From: Faecalibacterium prausnitzii
GTDB lineage: Bacteria; Bacillota; Clostridia; Oscillospirales; Ruminococcaceae
Assembly (NCBI RefSeq): GCF_003324185.1
Contig: NZ_PXUP01000006.1
Location: forward strand, 62,001 to 126,000
Direction of reading: 5' to 3'
DNA length: 64,000 nt
Part shown: piece after piece, positions 1-9,406 of the stretch
Layout of the letters: every line of letters starts with the position of its first letter
Numbering within the stretch: position 1 is the first letter of the stretch
Made by a program: the position numbers and the translations under genes
Notes under the pieces: model-generated
What the model saw: the letters and a program-made list of their open reading frames with translations, nothing else
What the model was told of the DNA's origin: nothing
The model's database searches: none

Positions 1-252
1 TGATGAGGGTGAGCTGCTGGTACACGATGCGGCCTGCGCCCATGTTGGTGTGGCCGACCTCGGAGTTGCCCATCTGGCCGTCGGGCAGACCGACAGCCAT
101 GCCGGAAGCATCAATGGTGGTCATGGGGTACTTTTCCATCAGAGCATCCAGATGGGGGGTCTTGGCAGCCACAACGGCGTTGCCGAAGGTCTCGTTCGGC
201 ACCCAGCCGAAGCCATCCATGATGCACAGAAGAACAGGTTTCTTTGCCATAA
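1..252 (-). CDS. gpmI: 2,3-bisphosphoglycerate-independent phosphoglycerate mutase, N-terminal part
   Basis: Interconverts 3- and 2-phosphoglycerate in glycolysis using two metal ions (family knowledge). Only the first 84 codons lie in the window; the rest runs off the left edge. The protein begins [15 protein letters not shown], with the metal-binding Asp in the MDGFG motif, and residues 61-69 read MGNSEVGHT, which carries the phosphate-accepting Ser of this family. The ATG at 252 is preceded by AAAGGAG at a good distance. It follows pgk and tpiA on the same strand, so it belongs to a glycolytic gene set. Identification is firm although the gene is partial. Confidence 0.95.
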
Positions 253-354
253 AATTGAATCTCCTTTGAATTTATCACGCGTTGCGGGCAAGGCTAAGCG
301 CCCTGCCTGCGGGAGTGCAGCCTGCGGGTGCATAACACCCGAGCGGCTGCTGTA

Positions 355-407
355 AAAACAGATCAGCGCCCGGCTCAGCGCTGAAAAAACGGCGCAGCCG
401 GGCGCTG
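355..407 (-). terminator. Hairpin terminator after tpiA
   Basis: On the minus strand a 12-bp stem, CAGCGCCCGGCT with AGCCGGGCGCTG (364-375 and 396-407), is followed by ATCTGTTTTTAC. It lies between tpiA and gpmI and may end most tpiA transcripts or stabilise their 3' ends. The T-run is offset by five bases, so strength is uncertain. Confidence 0.6.
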
Positions 408-435
408 AAACAGCTAATTAAGAAAAGGCAGTTGC

Positions 436-1206
436 TCAGCCCTTGGTGGCTGCATTGACGATGACTGCAAAGTCGGGAGCCTTCAGGGATGCGCCGCCGA
501 TCAGGCCGCCGTCCACGTCCTTCTTGCTCAGCAGCTCCTCGCAGTTCTTGGCGTTCATGCTGCCGCCGTACTGCACGGTGGTAGCCTCGGCCACAGCCTC
601 GCCGTACAGCTCGCCCACCACCTTGCGGATCTGTGCGCAGACTTCCTCTGCCTGATCGGAGGTAGCGGTCTTGCCGGTGCCGATGGCCCAGACAGGCTCG
701 TAGGCGATGACAACATTTGCCATCTGCTCGGCGGTCACGTCACGCAGAGCGATCTTGGTCTGCATACGGACCAGCTCCTCGGTAACGCCCTCCTCGCGCT
801 GCTGCAGGCTCTCGCCCACGCACAGGATGACCTTCAGGCCGGCATTCAGAGCAGCCAGAGTGCGCTTGTTGACGGTCTGGTCGGTCTCTGCAAAGTACTG
901 GCGGCGCTCAGAGTGGCCGACGATGACGTACTCCACGCCCAGATCCACCAGCATATCGGCGCTGATCTCGCCGGTGAAAGCACCGGACTTTTCAAAGTGG
1001 ACGTTCTCGGCACCCACATGGATGTTGGTGCCCTTGGTCTTAGCCACAGCGGTGACCAGATCGGTAAACGGAGTGCAGATGACCACCTCGCAGGTAGCGT
1101 CCTTCACGGCGGGGATCAGCTCATCCACCAGAACAGCAGCCTCGGAGGCGGTCTTATTCATCTTCCAGTTGCCAGCGATAATAGCCTTGCGCTTTGCCTT
1201 ATCCAT
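436..1206 (-). CDS. tpiA: Triosephosphate isomerase
   Basis: Interconverts dihydroxyacetone phosphate and glyceraldehyde 3-phosphate. The 256-residue protein has the expected length. Visible motifs are AGNWKMNKT (substrate Asn and catalytic Lys) near residue 10, VGHSERR (catalytic His) near 100, [12 protein letters not shown] (catalytic Glu) near 170, and the phosphate-binding YGGSMN and LIGGASL loops near the C-terminus. The start at 1206 (MDKAKRKA) was chosen because AAGGAG sits just upstream; the open frame continues further upstream only by chance. It lies between pgk and gpmI on the same strand. Confidence 0.98.
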   Translation of the reverse strand: MDKAKRKAIIAGNWKMNKTASEAAVLVDELIPAVKDATCEVVICTPFTDLVTAVAKTKGTNIHVGAENVHFEKSGAFTGEISADMLVDLGVEYVIVGHSERRQYFAETDQTVNKRTLAALNAGLKVILCVGESLQQREEGVTEELVRMQTKIALRDVTAEQMANVVIAYEPVWAIGTGKTATSDQAEEVCAQIRKVVGELYGEAVAEATTVQYGGSMNAKNCEELLSKKDVDGGLIGGASLKAPDFAVIVNAATKG

Positions 1207-1249
1207 TGTTATTTTCTCCTTACCTTCGTAAATATTTACAAATTGCCTG

Positions 1250-1288
1250 CACAAAAAGAAAAGATGCGGCGGCGTAAATGCCGCCGCA
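1250..1288 (-). terminator. Intrinsic terminator after pgk
   Basis: A perfect 8-bp stem TGCGGCGG / CCGCCGCA (1265-1288) with an eight-base loop is followed on the minus strand by TCTTTTCTTTTTG. It stands between pgk and tpiA, so tpiA is reached either by read-through or from a promoter I could not recognise in the short gap. Confidence 0.8.
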
Positions 1289-1309
1289 CCCATTGTGATG
1301 CCGGAAAAA

Positions 1310-2518
<1,209 letters not shown>

Positions 2519-2594
2519 GGTAAAAACTCCTCTCAAATTATAATTCTGAACCAGAGTCTCGCTCACAATCGGGGCGTTGCCCCGTACAGTTACT

Positions 2595-2623
2595 ATTATA
2601 AACAAAAACTGCGTGTATTGCAA
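2595..2623 (-). promoter_or_regulatory. Sigma-A type promoter of pgk
   Basis: On the minus strand TTGCAA (2618-2623), a 17-base spacer and a perfect TATAAT (2595-2600). The leader to the pgk start is about 70 bases. Confidence 0.85.
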
Positions 2624-2745
2624 GGATATGAGATAGATAATTGTTTAACAAACATTTGCCATTGTTGCACGGAAATGTGTCTATTTTGCCCGAAGTGCGG
2701 TTTTTTCTGCCCGCAGACGCCGGAAATGCTGTTTTCCTTCATGAC

Positions 2746-2785
2746 AAAAGGGGTCGAAAAACGCCCACAGGCGTTTCTCGACCCC
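2746..2785 (-). terminator. Intrinsic terminator of the rimP-ribF operon
   Basis: A 16-bp near-perfect stem GGGGTCGAGAAACGCC / GGCGTTTTTCGACCCC (2750-2785, minus strand) with loop TGTG is followed by TTTTGTC. It ends the long operon just after ribF and insulates pgk. Confidence 0.9.
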
Positions 2786-2816
2786 AAATAAAAATAATTT
2801 TTCCGCTGTTCAGGCG

Positions 2817-3734
2817 TTATGCAAAATATTCCTGTGCGCGGCGGGCGGCATCGTTGATACAATCCCGCAGCTGGTCCAGCGTATCAAACTTTTTGCTGGG
2901 ACTCAGGTAAGCGTAGAACTCCACCACCGGGTCGGTGCCGTACAGGTTGCCGGAAAAGCCCGGGATAAAGGTCTCGCAGGTCACCTTGGTGGCGTCATCG
3001 TTCACAGTAGGGCGGCTGCCCAGACCGGTGGCCGAGGGATACCACACCCCGTTGATGCAGGTGCGGGTGATATAAATGCCGCTGCGGGGCATCTGGAAGC
3101 CCTGCGGGTACAGCTGGTTAATGGTGGGCACGCCGAGGGTGTGTCCCAGCCCTGCCCCGTGCTGCACCGCAAAGCGGATGGCGTAGGGCATGCCCAGCAT
3201 AGCGTTGGCGGCCGGGATGTCCCCGCCCTCCAGCGCGGTGCGGATGCGGGTGGAGGACACCGGCTTTTCCTCAAACTGTGCCATGGGCACCACCACTACC
3301 TCTACCCCAAGAGGGGCACAGAGGGTGCGCAGCAGCTCCGGCGTACCGGCAGCCTTTGCGCCAAAGGTGAAGTTCTCGCCGCAAAACAGCGCCCGGGCGT
3401 GGCAGTTTTCCACGATGCCGCGCACGAACTCCTCCGGGCTCAGCGCCTTGATCGCCTCAAAGTCCGGGGTGAGATAATACTCCACCCCAAGGCTATGGAT
3501 CAGGGCGTGCTTATCCTCGGTAGAGAGCAGGCGCTTGCCCTTCATTTTATTCTCCACCGGCAGGCGGAAGGTGAACACCGCCGGAGCCGCATCATGGGTC
3601 TTTGCCCATTGTACCGCCCCTTCGATCACCGCCCGGTGGCCGATATGGATGCCGTCAAAGTAGCCCATGGCCACGGCGGTGCCTTTTTCAGGCCGTGCCA
3701 GCGGCAGCGGGGCAAACTGAGAAATGATCTGCAT
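2817..3734 (-). CDS. ribF: Bifunctional riboflavin kinase / FAD synthetase
   Basis: Phosphorylates riboflavin to FMN and adenylates FMN to FAD. The 305-residue length is typical. The N-terminal nucleotidyltransferase domain shows GYFDGIHIGHR near residue 24 (HxGH motif) and SSTRIRTALEGGD near 160; the C-terminal half (about 180-305) is the flavokinase domain, with GLGSRPTVN and FIPGFSGNLYG typical of it. The start at 3734 follows AAAGGAAAC. It is the last gene of the rimP-nusA operon, 21 bases after truB, as in many Firmicutes. Confidence 0.95.
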   Translation of the reverse strand: MQIISQFAPLPLARPEKGTAVAMGYFDGIHIGHRAVIEGAVQWAKTHDAAPAVFTFRLPVENKMKGKRLLSTEDKHALIHSLGVEYYLTPDFEAIKALSPEEFVRGIVENCHARALFCGENFTFGAKAAGTPELLRTLCAPLGVEVVVVPMAQFEEKPVSSTRIRTALEGGDIPAANAMLGMPYAIRFAVQHGAGLGHTLGVPTINQLYPQGFQMPRSGIYITRTCINGVWYPSATGLGSRPTVNDDATKVTCETFIPGFSGNLYGTDPVVEFYAYLSPSKKFDTLDQLRDCINDAARRAQEYFA

Positions 3735-3755
3735 GGGTCTTGTTTCCTTTATTGC

Positions 3756-4643
3756 TCAATTACGTTCCACGAACAGTTTTTCCACCCGGAGCACCCCGCC
3801 GGTAATGTTGGCAAGGCCAAGGAACTGCCCGGCGGCATTGCGCACCCGGTAGCGTCCGTCTGCTGCGGGGTAGCGGCTGGTGGGACAGCCGTTGTACAGG
3901 TGCTGCTCCACCCATGGCTCCACCACCAGCAGCGGCAGCGGGGTGAACACGCTTTCCACCGGCAGCATCAGTGCTTCCAGTGCAGCGTTCCCCTGCTCCT
4001 TTGCGGCAAGAATTTCTTCCAGCGTGTGGGCATCTGCTTCGGTGTACAGACCGGCAGCAGTACGGCGCAGCGCGCTCATGGTGCCCTTCTGCCCCATGGC
4101 GGCGGCGATATCCTCCAGCAGGGTGCGGATATAGGTGCCCTTGGAGCAGCGCACCGTCAGCACATACTCGTTTTCTGCCGGACTGCCGCCGTACTCGATG
4201 CCGTAAATTTCAATAGGGCGCGCCTTGCGTTCCACGGTCACGCCCTCACGCGCCAGCTTATACAGCGGCTGACCGTTGATCTTGACCGCTGAGTACATGG
4301 GCGGCACCTGCATCTGCGGGCCGATAAACTGCGGCAGCACTGCCAGCAGCTCCTTTTCTCCGGCGGTGACGGGGGCAGTCTCCAGCACCGTGCCGGTGCT
4401 ATCGCCGGTATCGGTGCGTGCACCCAGGCGCAGGGTTGCGCGGTAAGCTTTATCATGGTTCAGCTGCAGGTCCACCGCCTTGCTGGCACCGCCGCAGAAC
4501 ACCGGCAGAACGCCGGTGGCCATGGGGTCCAGTGTACCGCTGTGCCCCAGCTTGCGGGTGCCCAGCACACCGCGCAGCTTTGCCACCACGTCAAAGCTGG
4601 TCCAGTCCATGGGCTTGTCTACGATCAGGATGCCCTGCATCAT
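3756..4643 (-). CDS. truB: tRNA pseudouridine(55) synthase
   Basis: Converts U55 of the T-loop of tRNA to pseudouridine. The 295-residue length fits TruB. The N-terminus MMQGILIVDKPMDWTSFDVV and the catalytic-Asp motif GHSGTLDPMATG near residue 35 are diagnostic; KINGQPLYKLAREG and VRCSKGTYIRTL follow, and a C-terminal PUA-like segment is present. Its first ATG overlaps the stop codon of nrnA (ATGA), so the two are translationally coupled; the next codon is also ATG and could serve as the start. Confidence 0.95.
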   Translation of the reverse strand: MMQGILIVDKPMDWTSFDVVAKLRGVLGTRKLGHSGTLDPMATGVLPVFCGGASKAVDLQLNHDKAYRATLRLGARTDTGDSTGTVLETAPVTAGEKELLAVLPQFIGPQMQVPPMYSAVKINGQPLYKLAREGVTVERKARPIEIYGIEYGGSPAENEYVLTVRCSKGTYIRTLLEDIAAAMGQKGTMSALRRTAAGLYTEADAHTLEEILAAKEQGNAALEALMLPVESVFTPLPLLVVEPWVEQHLYNGCPTSRYPAADGRYRVRNAAGQFLGLANITGGVLRVEKLFVERN

Positions 4644-5629
4644 GCTTCCTCCTGCGGTGCGTCCAGTTCGGCTTCCACCTCTGCAAGGATCGCATTTTTG
4701 GCGTTTTCAAGGTCGCCCAGCAGTTCACAGCCCGCTGCGCGGGTGTGGCCGCCGCCGCCCAGACGCCGGGCGATGGCACAGGCGTCCACGCCCTTTGCGG
4801 TGCGCACGCTGATGCGGTAGCTGCCGCCGGGCTGCTGGCGCAGGGTCAGACCCACCTTGACTCCCTCGATGCTGATGGGCAGACTGGTCAATTCCTCCAG
4901 ATCTGCGGGGTCTACCCCGCTCTGCCGGATCTCGTCCCTCGTCAGGTAGATCAGGGCGCAGCGGCCGTCCAGATAGTACTCCAGATGGTTGCGGGCGATG
5001 CGCTCGGCCTCCATGCGGGCACGGGGCTTTGTGTCGAAGAGCAGGGTGTTCAGCTCCTCCACATGGCAGCCGGCTTCAATAAGCTTTGCAGCAACCGTGT
5101 GGGTGTTGGCGGTGGTGGAGGAGAACTTGAAGCAGCCGGTGTCGGTGGCAATGCCGGTGTACAGGCAGTCGGCAATGTGGGGGGTGATAGTCACCCCCAT
5201 CTCCACGATGACCTGATACAGCAGTTCCGCTGCCGCAGCGGCACCGGCATCCAGAAGGGTAAAATCGGCATAGCCGTTGTTGCCTGCGTGGTGGTCGATG
5301 CACAGGTCTACATGGCGTGCGTACTGCGGCACACCGTTATTTTCGCCAAACAGCTGCAAACCGGCCACGTCCACCGCGATCACAGTGCGGGGCTCGAACT
5401 CGCCCTTGAACAGCCGTGGGTTCGTAAAGGCGTAGCGGGACGGAATGTCATCGGAGCAGAGCACCGCCGTTGTTTTTTCCAGCGCTTTGAGCGCATAGTA
5501 CAGGGCGCTGCCGCAGCCGATGGTGTCACCGTCCGGGTTTTTGTGGCACAGAATCAAAATGTTGTCCGCAGCCAGCAGGCGCTGCGCCATCTGCTGCACA
5601 TCCAGTTGTTCTGTCATCCAATGATCCAT
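4640..5629 (-). CDS. nrnA: Bifunctional oligoribonuclease / pAp phosphatase (DHH family)
   Basis: NrnA-type enzymes degrade nano-RNAs and dephosphorylate 3'-phosphoadenosine 5'-phosphate. The 329-residue protein has the DHH domain with HKNPDGDTIGCGSAL near residue 34, VDVAG near 88, CIDHHAGNNGYAD near 110, and the C-terminal DHHA1 domain with RRLGGGGHTRAAGCEL near 300. These metal and RNA-binding motifs are all intact. The start at 5629 (MDHWMTEQ) has GGAAAGG upstream; the ATG four codons later is an alternative. It lies between rbfA and truB in the translation operon. Confidence 0.92.
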   Translation of the reverse strand: MDHWMTEQLDVQQMAQRLLAADNILILCHKNPDGDTIGCGSALYYALKALEKTTAVLCSDDIPSRYAFTNPRLFKGEFEPRTVIAVDVAGLQLFGENNGVPQYARHVDLCIDHHAGNNGYADFTLLDAGAAAAAELLYQVIVEMGVTITPHIADCLYTGIATDTGCFKFSSTTANTHTVAAKLIEAGCHVEELNTLLFDTKPRARMEAERIARNHLEYYLDGRCALIYLTRDEIRQSGVDPADLEELTSLPISIEGVKVGLTLRQQPGGSYRISVRTAKGVDACAIARRLGGGGHTRAAGCELLGDLENAKNAILAEVEAELDAPQEEA

Positions 5630-5646
5630 CCTTTCCGCAAAGGCAG

Positions 5647-6039
5647 TCAGTCCTCGGTCTGTTCGGTATCAGCAGGCTGTGCTTCTTCCTCGCCGTTCAC
5701 GTTCAGGCTGCGCAGCAGCTCGTTGATGTGGGCGGCGTAGGCGGCACCGTCATCCTCCACAAAGATGAAGCGGGGTGCCTTGCGGATGTGCATTTTTTTG
5801 CTGACCTCGGTGCGCACATGGCCTGCGGCACGGTTCAGCGCTTCGATTGCGGGCTTGGGGCCGTCTGCGCGGCCCATCACGCTTACATACACTTTTGCCA
5901 CATCCAGATCCGGCGTCACATCCAGACGGGTGACGGTCAGCAGACCGCCCTCCAGCCGCGGGTCCTTCAGCCGGCCGATGATGGCAATGACCTCGCGCTT
6001 CATATCCTGCGCAAGACGGCCCATATTTTTCTGAGACAT
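5647..6039 (-). CDS. rbfA: Ribosome-binding factor A
   Basis: Binds the 30S subunit and helps 16S rRNA 5' maturation. The 130-residue protein starts MSQKNMGRLAQDMKREV and contains LTVTRLDVTPDLDVAKVYVSVMG and KAPRFIFVEDDGAAYAAHINELL, the KH-like core of RbfA. The start at 6039 follows GGAG at seven bases; the longer open frame upstream runs into a palindromic repeat and is not coding. The last 25 residues are acidic. It is separated from infB by about 200 bases of repeat sequence, unusual inside this operon. Confidence 0.95.
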   Translation of the reverse strand: MSQKNMGRLAQDMKREVIAIIGRLKDPRLEGGLLTVTRLDVTPDLDVAKVYVSVMGRADGPKPAIEALNRAAGHVRTEVSKKMHIRKAPRFIFVEDDGAAYAAHINELLRSLNVNGEEEAQPADTEQTED

Positions 6040-6061
6040 AGTTTTCTCCAAATTCTGTCCG

Positions 6062-6230
6062 GCAGCTTCCCAAAGCCTTGCCCCGGCCGGGGCAAGGCGG
6101 CATTTGTCTGCCAAAACGACGGATGAGGGCGCACGCTCCACACCTGCGAAAGATACGCCCTCATCAGTCTCACTTCGTTCGACAGCTTCCCCCGGACGGG
6201 GGAAGCCTTTTCTGCCGGGAAGCTGTTATA
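6062..6230. repeat. Nested palindromic intergenic repeat between infB and rbfA
   Basis: Outer inverted arms CAGCTTCCC / GGGAAGCTG bracket several inner palindromes: GCCTTGCCCCGG / CCGGGGCAAGGC near 6073-6096, GATGAGGGCG / CGCCCTCATC near 6122-6174, and GCTTCCCCC / GGGGGAAGC near 6193-6213. The segment from 6165 on (CCCTCATCAGTC...GACAGCTTCCCCC) resembles the element at 25531. The block interrupts a co-transcribed gene pair and holds no gene. Confidence 0.7.
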
Positions 6231-6244
6231 TATTCGGTTTTTGC

Positions 6245-8716
6245 TTAGTCGCGGTACTCTTCCATCTTGAAGGCCTCGTACACGTCGCCTTCCTTGACGT
6301 CCGCAAACTTCTCCAGCGTCACGCCGCACTCGTAGCCCTCGGCCACTTCCTTGGCGTCGTCCTTGAAGCGCTTCAGGGATGCGATCTCGTCCTCGGCGAT
6401 GACGATGCCGTCACGCACCACACGCACCTTGCTGTCGCGGGTGATCTTGCCGCTGGTCACGCGGCAGCCTGCAACGGTACCCACGTTGGAGATCTTGTAC
6501 ACCTGACGCACCTGCAGTTCGCCCAGAGAGACCTCGCGGAACTTGGGTGCCAGCATACCCTTCATAGCGTCGGTGACATCGTTGATGGCATCGTAGATGA
6601 CGCGGTACATACGCATTTCCACCTTGGTGGCAGCAGCTTCTTCCTTGGCCACGTTGTCCGGGCGGACGTTGAAGCCGATGATGATGGCGTTGGAGGCATC
6701 GGCCAGATCGACGTCAGACTTGCTGATGGCGCCGACACCGGCGTGGATGACGCGCACACGCACCTCGTCGTTGGAGATCTTCTCCAAACTCTGCTTCACA
6801 GCCTCGGCAGAGCCCTGCACGTCGGCCTTGACCACGATGGCCAGTTCCTTCATGTCGTTCTGTGCCATCTGGCTGAACAGGTTATCCAGCGTGACCTTCT
6901 GGAAGGAGGAGAACTGCTTCTCCTTGGCGGCAGCGATGCGCTGCTCGGCCAGTTCACGGGCCAGACGCTCGTCCTCAACAGCCTCGAACAGGTCGCCTGC
7001 TTCCGGCACTGCGGTCAGGCCGGTGATCTCCACAGGGGTAGAGGGGCCGGCATCGCTCAGCAGCTGACCCTTGTCGCTGCGCATGGTACGCACGCGGCCC
7101 ACAGCGGTACCGGCAATGATGACGTCGCCGGAGTGCAGGGTGCCGTTCTGCACCAGAATGGTGGCAATGGGGCCCTGGCCCTTATCCAGACGGGCCTCAA
7201 CGACCGCACCCTTGGCGCGGCGGTTGGGGTTTGCCTTCAGCTCCATGACCTCAGCTTCCAGAGCAATGCGCTCCAGCAGGTCGTTGATGCCCATGCCGGT
7301 CAGGGCAGACACCGGGATGCAGGCCACATCGCCGCCCCAGTCCTCGGTGATGATGCCGTACTTGGTCAGGCCTTCCATCACGCGCTCGGGGTTTGCGGTG
7401 GGCTTATCCATCTTGTTCATTGCCACGATGAGCTTGACATTTGCAGCCTTGGCGTGGTTGATGGACTCGATGGTCTGGGGCATGATGCCGTCATCGGCAG
7501 CAACCACCAGAACGGCGATATCGGTCATGTTGGCACCGCGGGCACGCATGGAGGTGAATGCCTCGTGGCCCGGGGTATCCAGGAAGGTGATGAGGCTGTC
7601 GTTGACCTTGACCTGATATGCACCGATGGCCTGCGTGATGCCGCCGGCCTCGCCTGCGGTGACGTTGGTCTTACGGATCGCATCCAGAATACTGGTCTTG
7701 CCGTGGTCAACGTGACCCATGACACAGACCACCGGGGGACGCTCCACCAGATCCTCCTGTGCATCCTCTTCCTGCGTGAACAGGCGCTCCTCGATGGTAA
7801 CGTGCACCTCGTGCTCGACCTTTGCGTGGAACTCCTCTGCCAGCAGAGCTGCGGTGTCGAAATCGATCACGTCGTTGATGGCGTGCATCTCGCCCATCTG
7901 CATGAACTTGGCAATGACCTTACCGGCCTGCTGCTTCAGACGGGCAGCCAGCTCGCCCACGGTGATCTCGTCAGGGATCATCACCTTCAGCTGGGCGTTG
8001 CGGGCCTTTTCCAGCTGGATGCGCTGCAGACGCTCGAACTCAGTCTCGCGCTTGCCCTTCTGGAACTGCTGGCGCTGACGCTGACCACGCTGGGTGAACT
8101 TCTGCTTGTTGCCCTGCGGAGTGGGCTTGCGGCGGTTCTCGGTGTTCTTGGTAGAGGCCAGATCATCGTAACGGGCATCAAAGCGATCCACGTTCATATC
8201 CACAGTGCGGGTATCCACGGTGACCTGATTGTCCTCGCGGCGGACAGAAACAGCCTGTGCGGGGGCAGCAGTAGCCTTTGCGCCGGTCTCACGTGCCAGT
8301 TCGCTGAAGGAAACGGTCTTTTCCTCGCGCTTCTTATGCTGCTCGGGCTTCTTGTCGCCGTGCTTGCCGTTATTGTTATTATTATTGTTTGCCTTGGGCT
8401 GCTCGGCCTTTGCGGCGGGCTGCTGGGGCTTTTTGTCAGCCTTGGGAGCCTCGGGCTTCTTTTCAGCCTTCTTCTCGGCCTTCTTCTCAGCCTTGGGCTC
8501 CTCCTTGGGAGCCTTGGCGCTGTTCAAAAACTCGTCCAGATTTGCCACGCTGCCTGCCTTGCTGAACTTTTCCAGCAGGTAGTTCAGCTCGTTCTCCTCC
8601 AGATTGGAGCTGTTCTTCTTGCCGGTGCTGCCCATAGCGGCCAGTTCGTCCAGTACCTTCTTTGCAGAAAGGTTCAGATCCTTTGCAAAGTCACTCACTT
8701 TATATTTTACGATCAT
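6245..8716 (-). CDS. infB: Translation initiation factor IF-2
   Basis: GTPase that places initiator tRNA on the ribosome. The 823-residue protein begins with the IF2_N fold (MIVKYKVSDFAKDLNLSAKKV), followed by a Lys/Glu/Ala/Pro-rich linker with a run of asparagines near residue 110. The GTPase domain has GHVDHGKT (about 335), DTPGHEAF (about 382) and NKMDK (about 436). Domains II-IV follow, with the conserved ADVQGSAEAV and FNVRPD segments. The ATG overlaps the stop of the ylxQ gene (ATGA). It is the largest gene of the operon. Confidence 0.98.
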   Translation of the reverse strand: MIVKYKVSDFAKDLNLSAKKVLDELAAMGSTGKKNSSNLEENELNYLLEKFSKAGSVANLDEFLNSAKAPKEEPKAEKKAEKKAEKKPEAPKADKKPQQPAAKAEQPKANNNNNNNGKHGDKKPEQHKKREEKTVSFSELARETGAKATAAPAQAVSVRREDNQVTVDTRTVDMNVDRFDARYDDLASTKNTENRRKPTPQGNKQKFTQRGQRQRQQFQKGKRETEFERLQRIQLEKARNAQLKVMIPDEITVGELAARLKQQAGKVIAKFMQMGEMHAINDVIDFDTAALLAEEFHAKVEHEVHVTIEERLFTQEEDAQEDLVERPPVVCVMGHVDHGKTSILDAIRKTNVTAGEAGGITQAIGAYQVKVNDSLITFLDTPGHEAFTSMRARGANMTDIAVLVVAADDGIMPQTIESINHAKAANVKLIVAMNKMDKPTANPERVMEGLTKYGIITEDWGGDVACIPVSALTGMGINDLLERIALEAEVMELKANPNRRAKGAVVEARLDKGQGPIATILVQNGTLHSGDVIIAGTAVGRVRTMRSDKGQLLSDAGPSTPVEITGLTAVPEAGDLFEAVEDERLARELAEQRIAAAKEKQFSSFQKVTLDNLFSQMAQNDMKELAIVVKADVQGSAEAVKQSLEKISNDEVRVRVIHAGVGAISKSDVDLADASNAIIIGFNVRPDNVAKEEAAATKVEMRMYRVIYDAINDVTDAMKGMLAPKFREVSLGELQVRQVYKISNVGTVAGCRVTSGKITRDSKVRVVRDGIVIAEDEIASLKRFKDDAKEVAEGYECGVTLEKFADVKEGDVYEAFKMEEYRD

Positions 8717-9090
8717 TCGCTCATATCCTCCTCATTTTTGATTGCTCCGCAGTCCGACAGGCGGTCGAAGCAGAGCTTTGCGAGGTTGCGGTCGGTCACC
8801 GCGTAAACAGCCACGGGCTTGTGGCTGATATCGGCCAGCTTATCCTGCGTCAGCGGCATGGTGAACACGTCCACCAAGTCCCCCACGGCGTAGTTCAAAC
8901 GCTGCAAAGTCTTGGGGCTGATGTCCGATGCGGTCATCACCAGCCATGCCTTGCTTTTGACGCAGGCTTCCTCCACGGCATCAAAGCCCATGGTCAACGC
9001 ACCGGCCTTGCGGCACAGGCTCACGGCCTGATACAGCGCCTCCTCCGGGGGCAGCTTGGGTTTTGCGGGGGCGTTATTCTTTTTTGCCAT
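8713..9090 (-). CDS. ylxQ: L7Ae-family ribosomal protein (YlxQ-like)
   Basis: Small RNA-binding protein of the L7Ae/L30e/S12e superfamily; the B. subtilis counterpart YlxQ is of unproven function. The 125-residue protein carries EEALYQAVSLCRKAGALTMGFDAVEEAC and WLVMTASDISPKTLQRL, the typical L7Ae core. The start at 9090 (MAKKNNAP) follows AAGGAGG and lies inside the 3' end of ylxR, a 17-base overlap; its stop overlaps the infB start. The order nusA-ylxR-ylxQ-infB supports the call. Confidence 0.9.
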   Translation of the reverse strand: MAKKNNAPAKPKLPPEEALYQAVSLCRKAGALTMGFDAVEEACVKSKAWLVMTASDISPKTLQRLNYAVGDLVDVFTMPLTQDKLADISHKPVAVYAVTDRNLAKLCFDRLSDCGAIKNEEDMSE

Positions 9091-9373
9091 CGGCTGCTGC
9101 CTCCTTTGCGGCTGCGGCCAGCTGTACAGCCAGCGCGTCGTATACCTCGGCGGGAACCGGCTGCTCAAAGCAGCGCTCCAGCGCCTTTTTCTTTTTTGCC
9201 TTGGTCAGGCAGTCCGGGTCCGGGCAGAGATATGCGCCGCGTCCCGGCTTTTTGCCTACCAGATCAATGCTGATCTCCCCGCTGGGTGCGCGCACCACGC
9301 GCACCAGCTCCTTTTTGGGGCGGCTGGTCATGCAGCCGATGCACTGGCGGGCAGGGATCTTTTTTTGTGCCAT
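9074..9373 (-). CDS. ylxR: YlxR family (DUF448) nucleic-acid-binding protein
   Basis: A 99-residue basic protein of the YlxR/DUF448 family, proposed to bind RNA. The N-terminus MAQKKIPARQCIGCMTSRPKKELVRVVR with its CxxC and the later GRGAYLCPDPDCLTKAKKKKALER motif are diagnostic. AAGGAGG precedes the ATG. It stands 33 bases after nusA and overlaps ylxQ, the standard Firmicutes arrangement. Confidence 0.92.
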   Translation of the reverse strand: MAQKKIPARQCIGCMTSRPKKELVRVVRAPSGEISIDLVGKKPGRGAYLCPDPDCLTKAKKKKALERCFEQPVPAEVYDALAVQLAAAAKEAAADGKKE

Positions 9374-9406
9374 CCGGTTTCCCTCCTTCGGCAGATGGTG
9401 CCGGGC

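Noticed and set aside
6104-8806. 900-codon open frame on the plus strand
   Set aside because: It is the complement of infB in a GC-rich gene. Its sequence is rich in His, Leu and Gly without any domain, and has no ribosome binding site.
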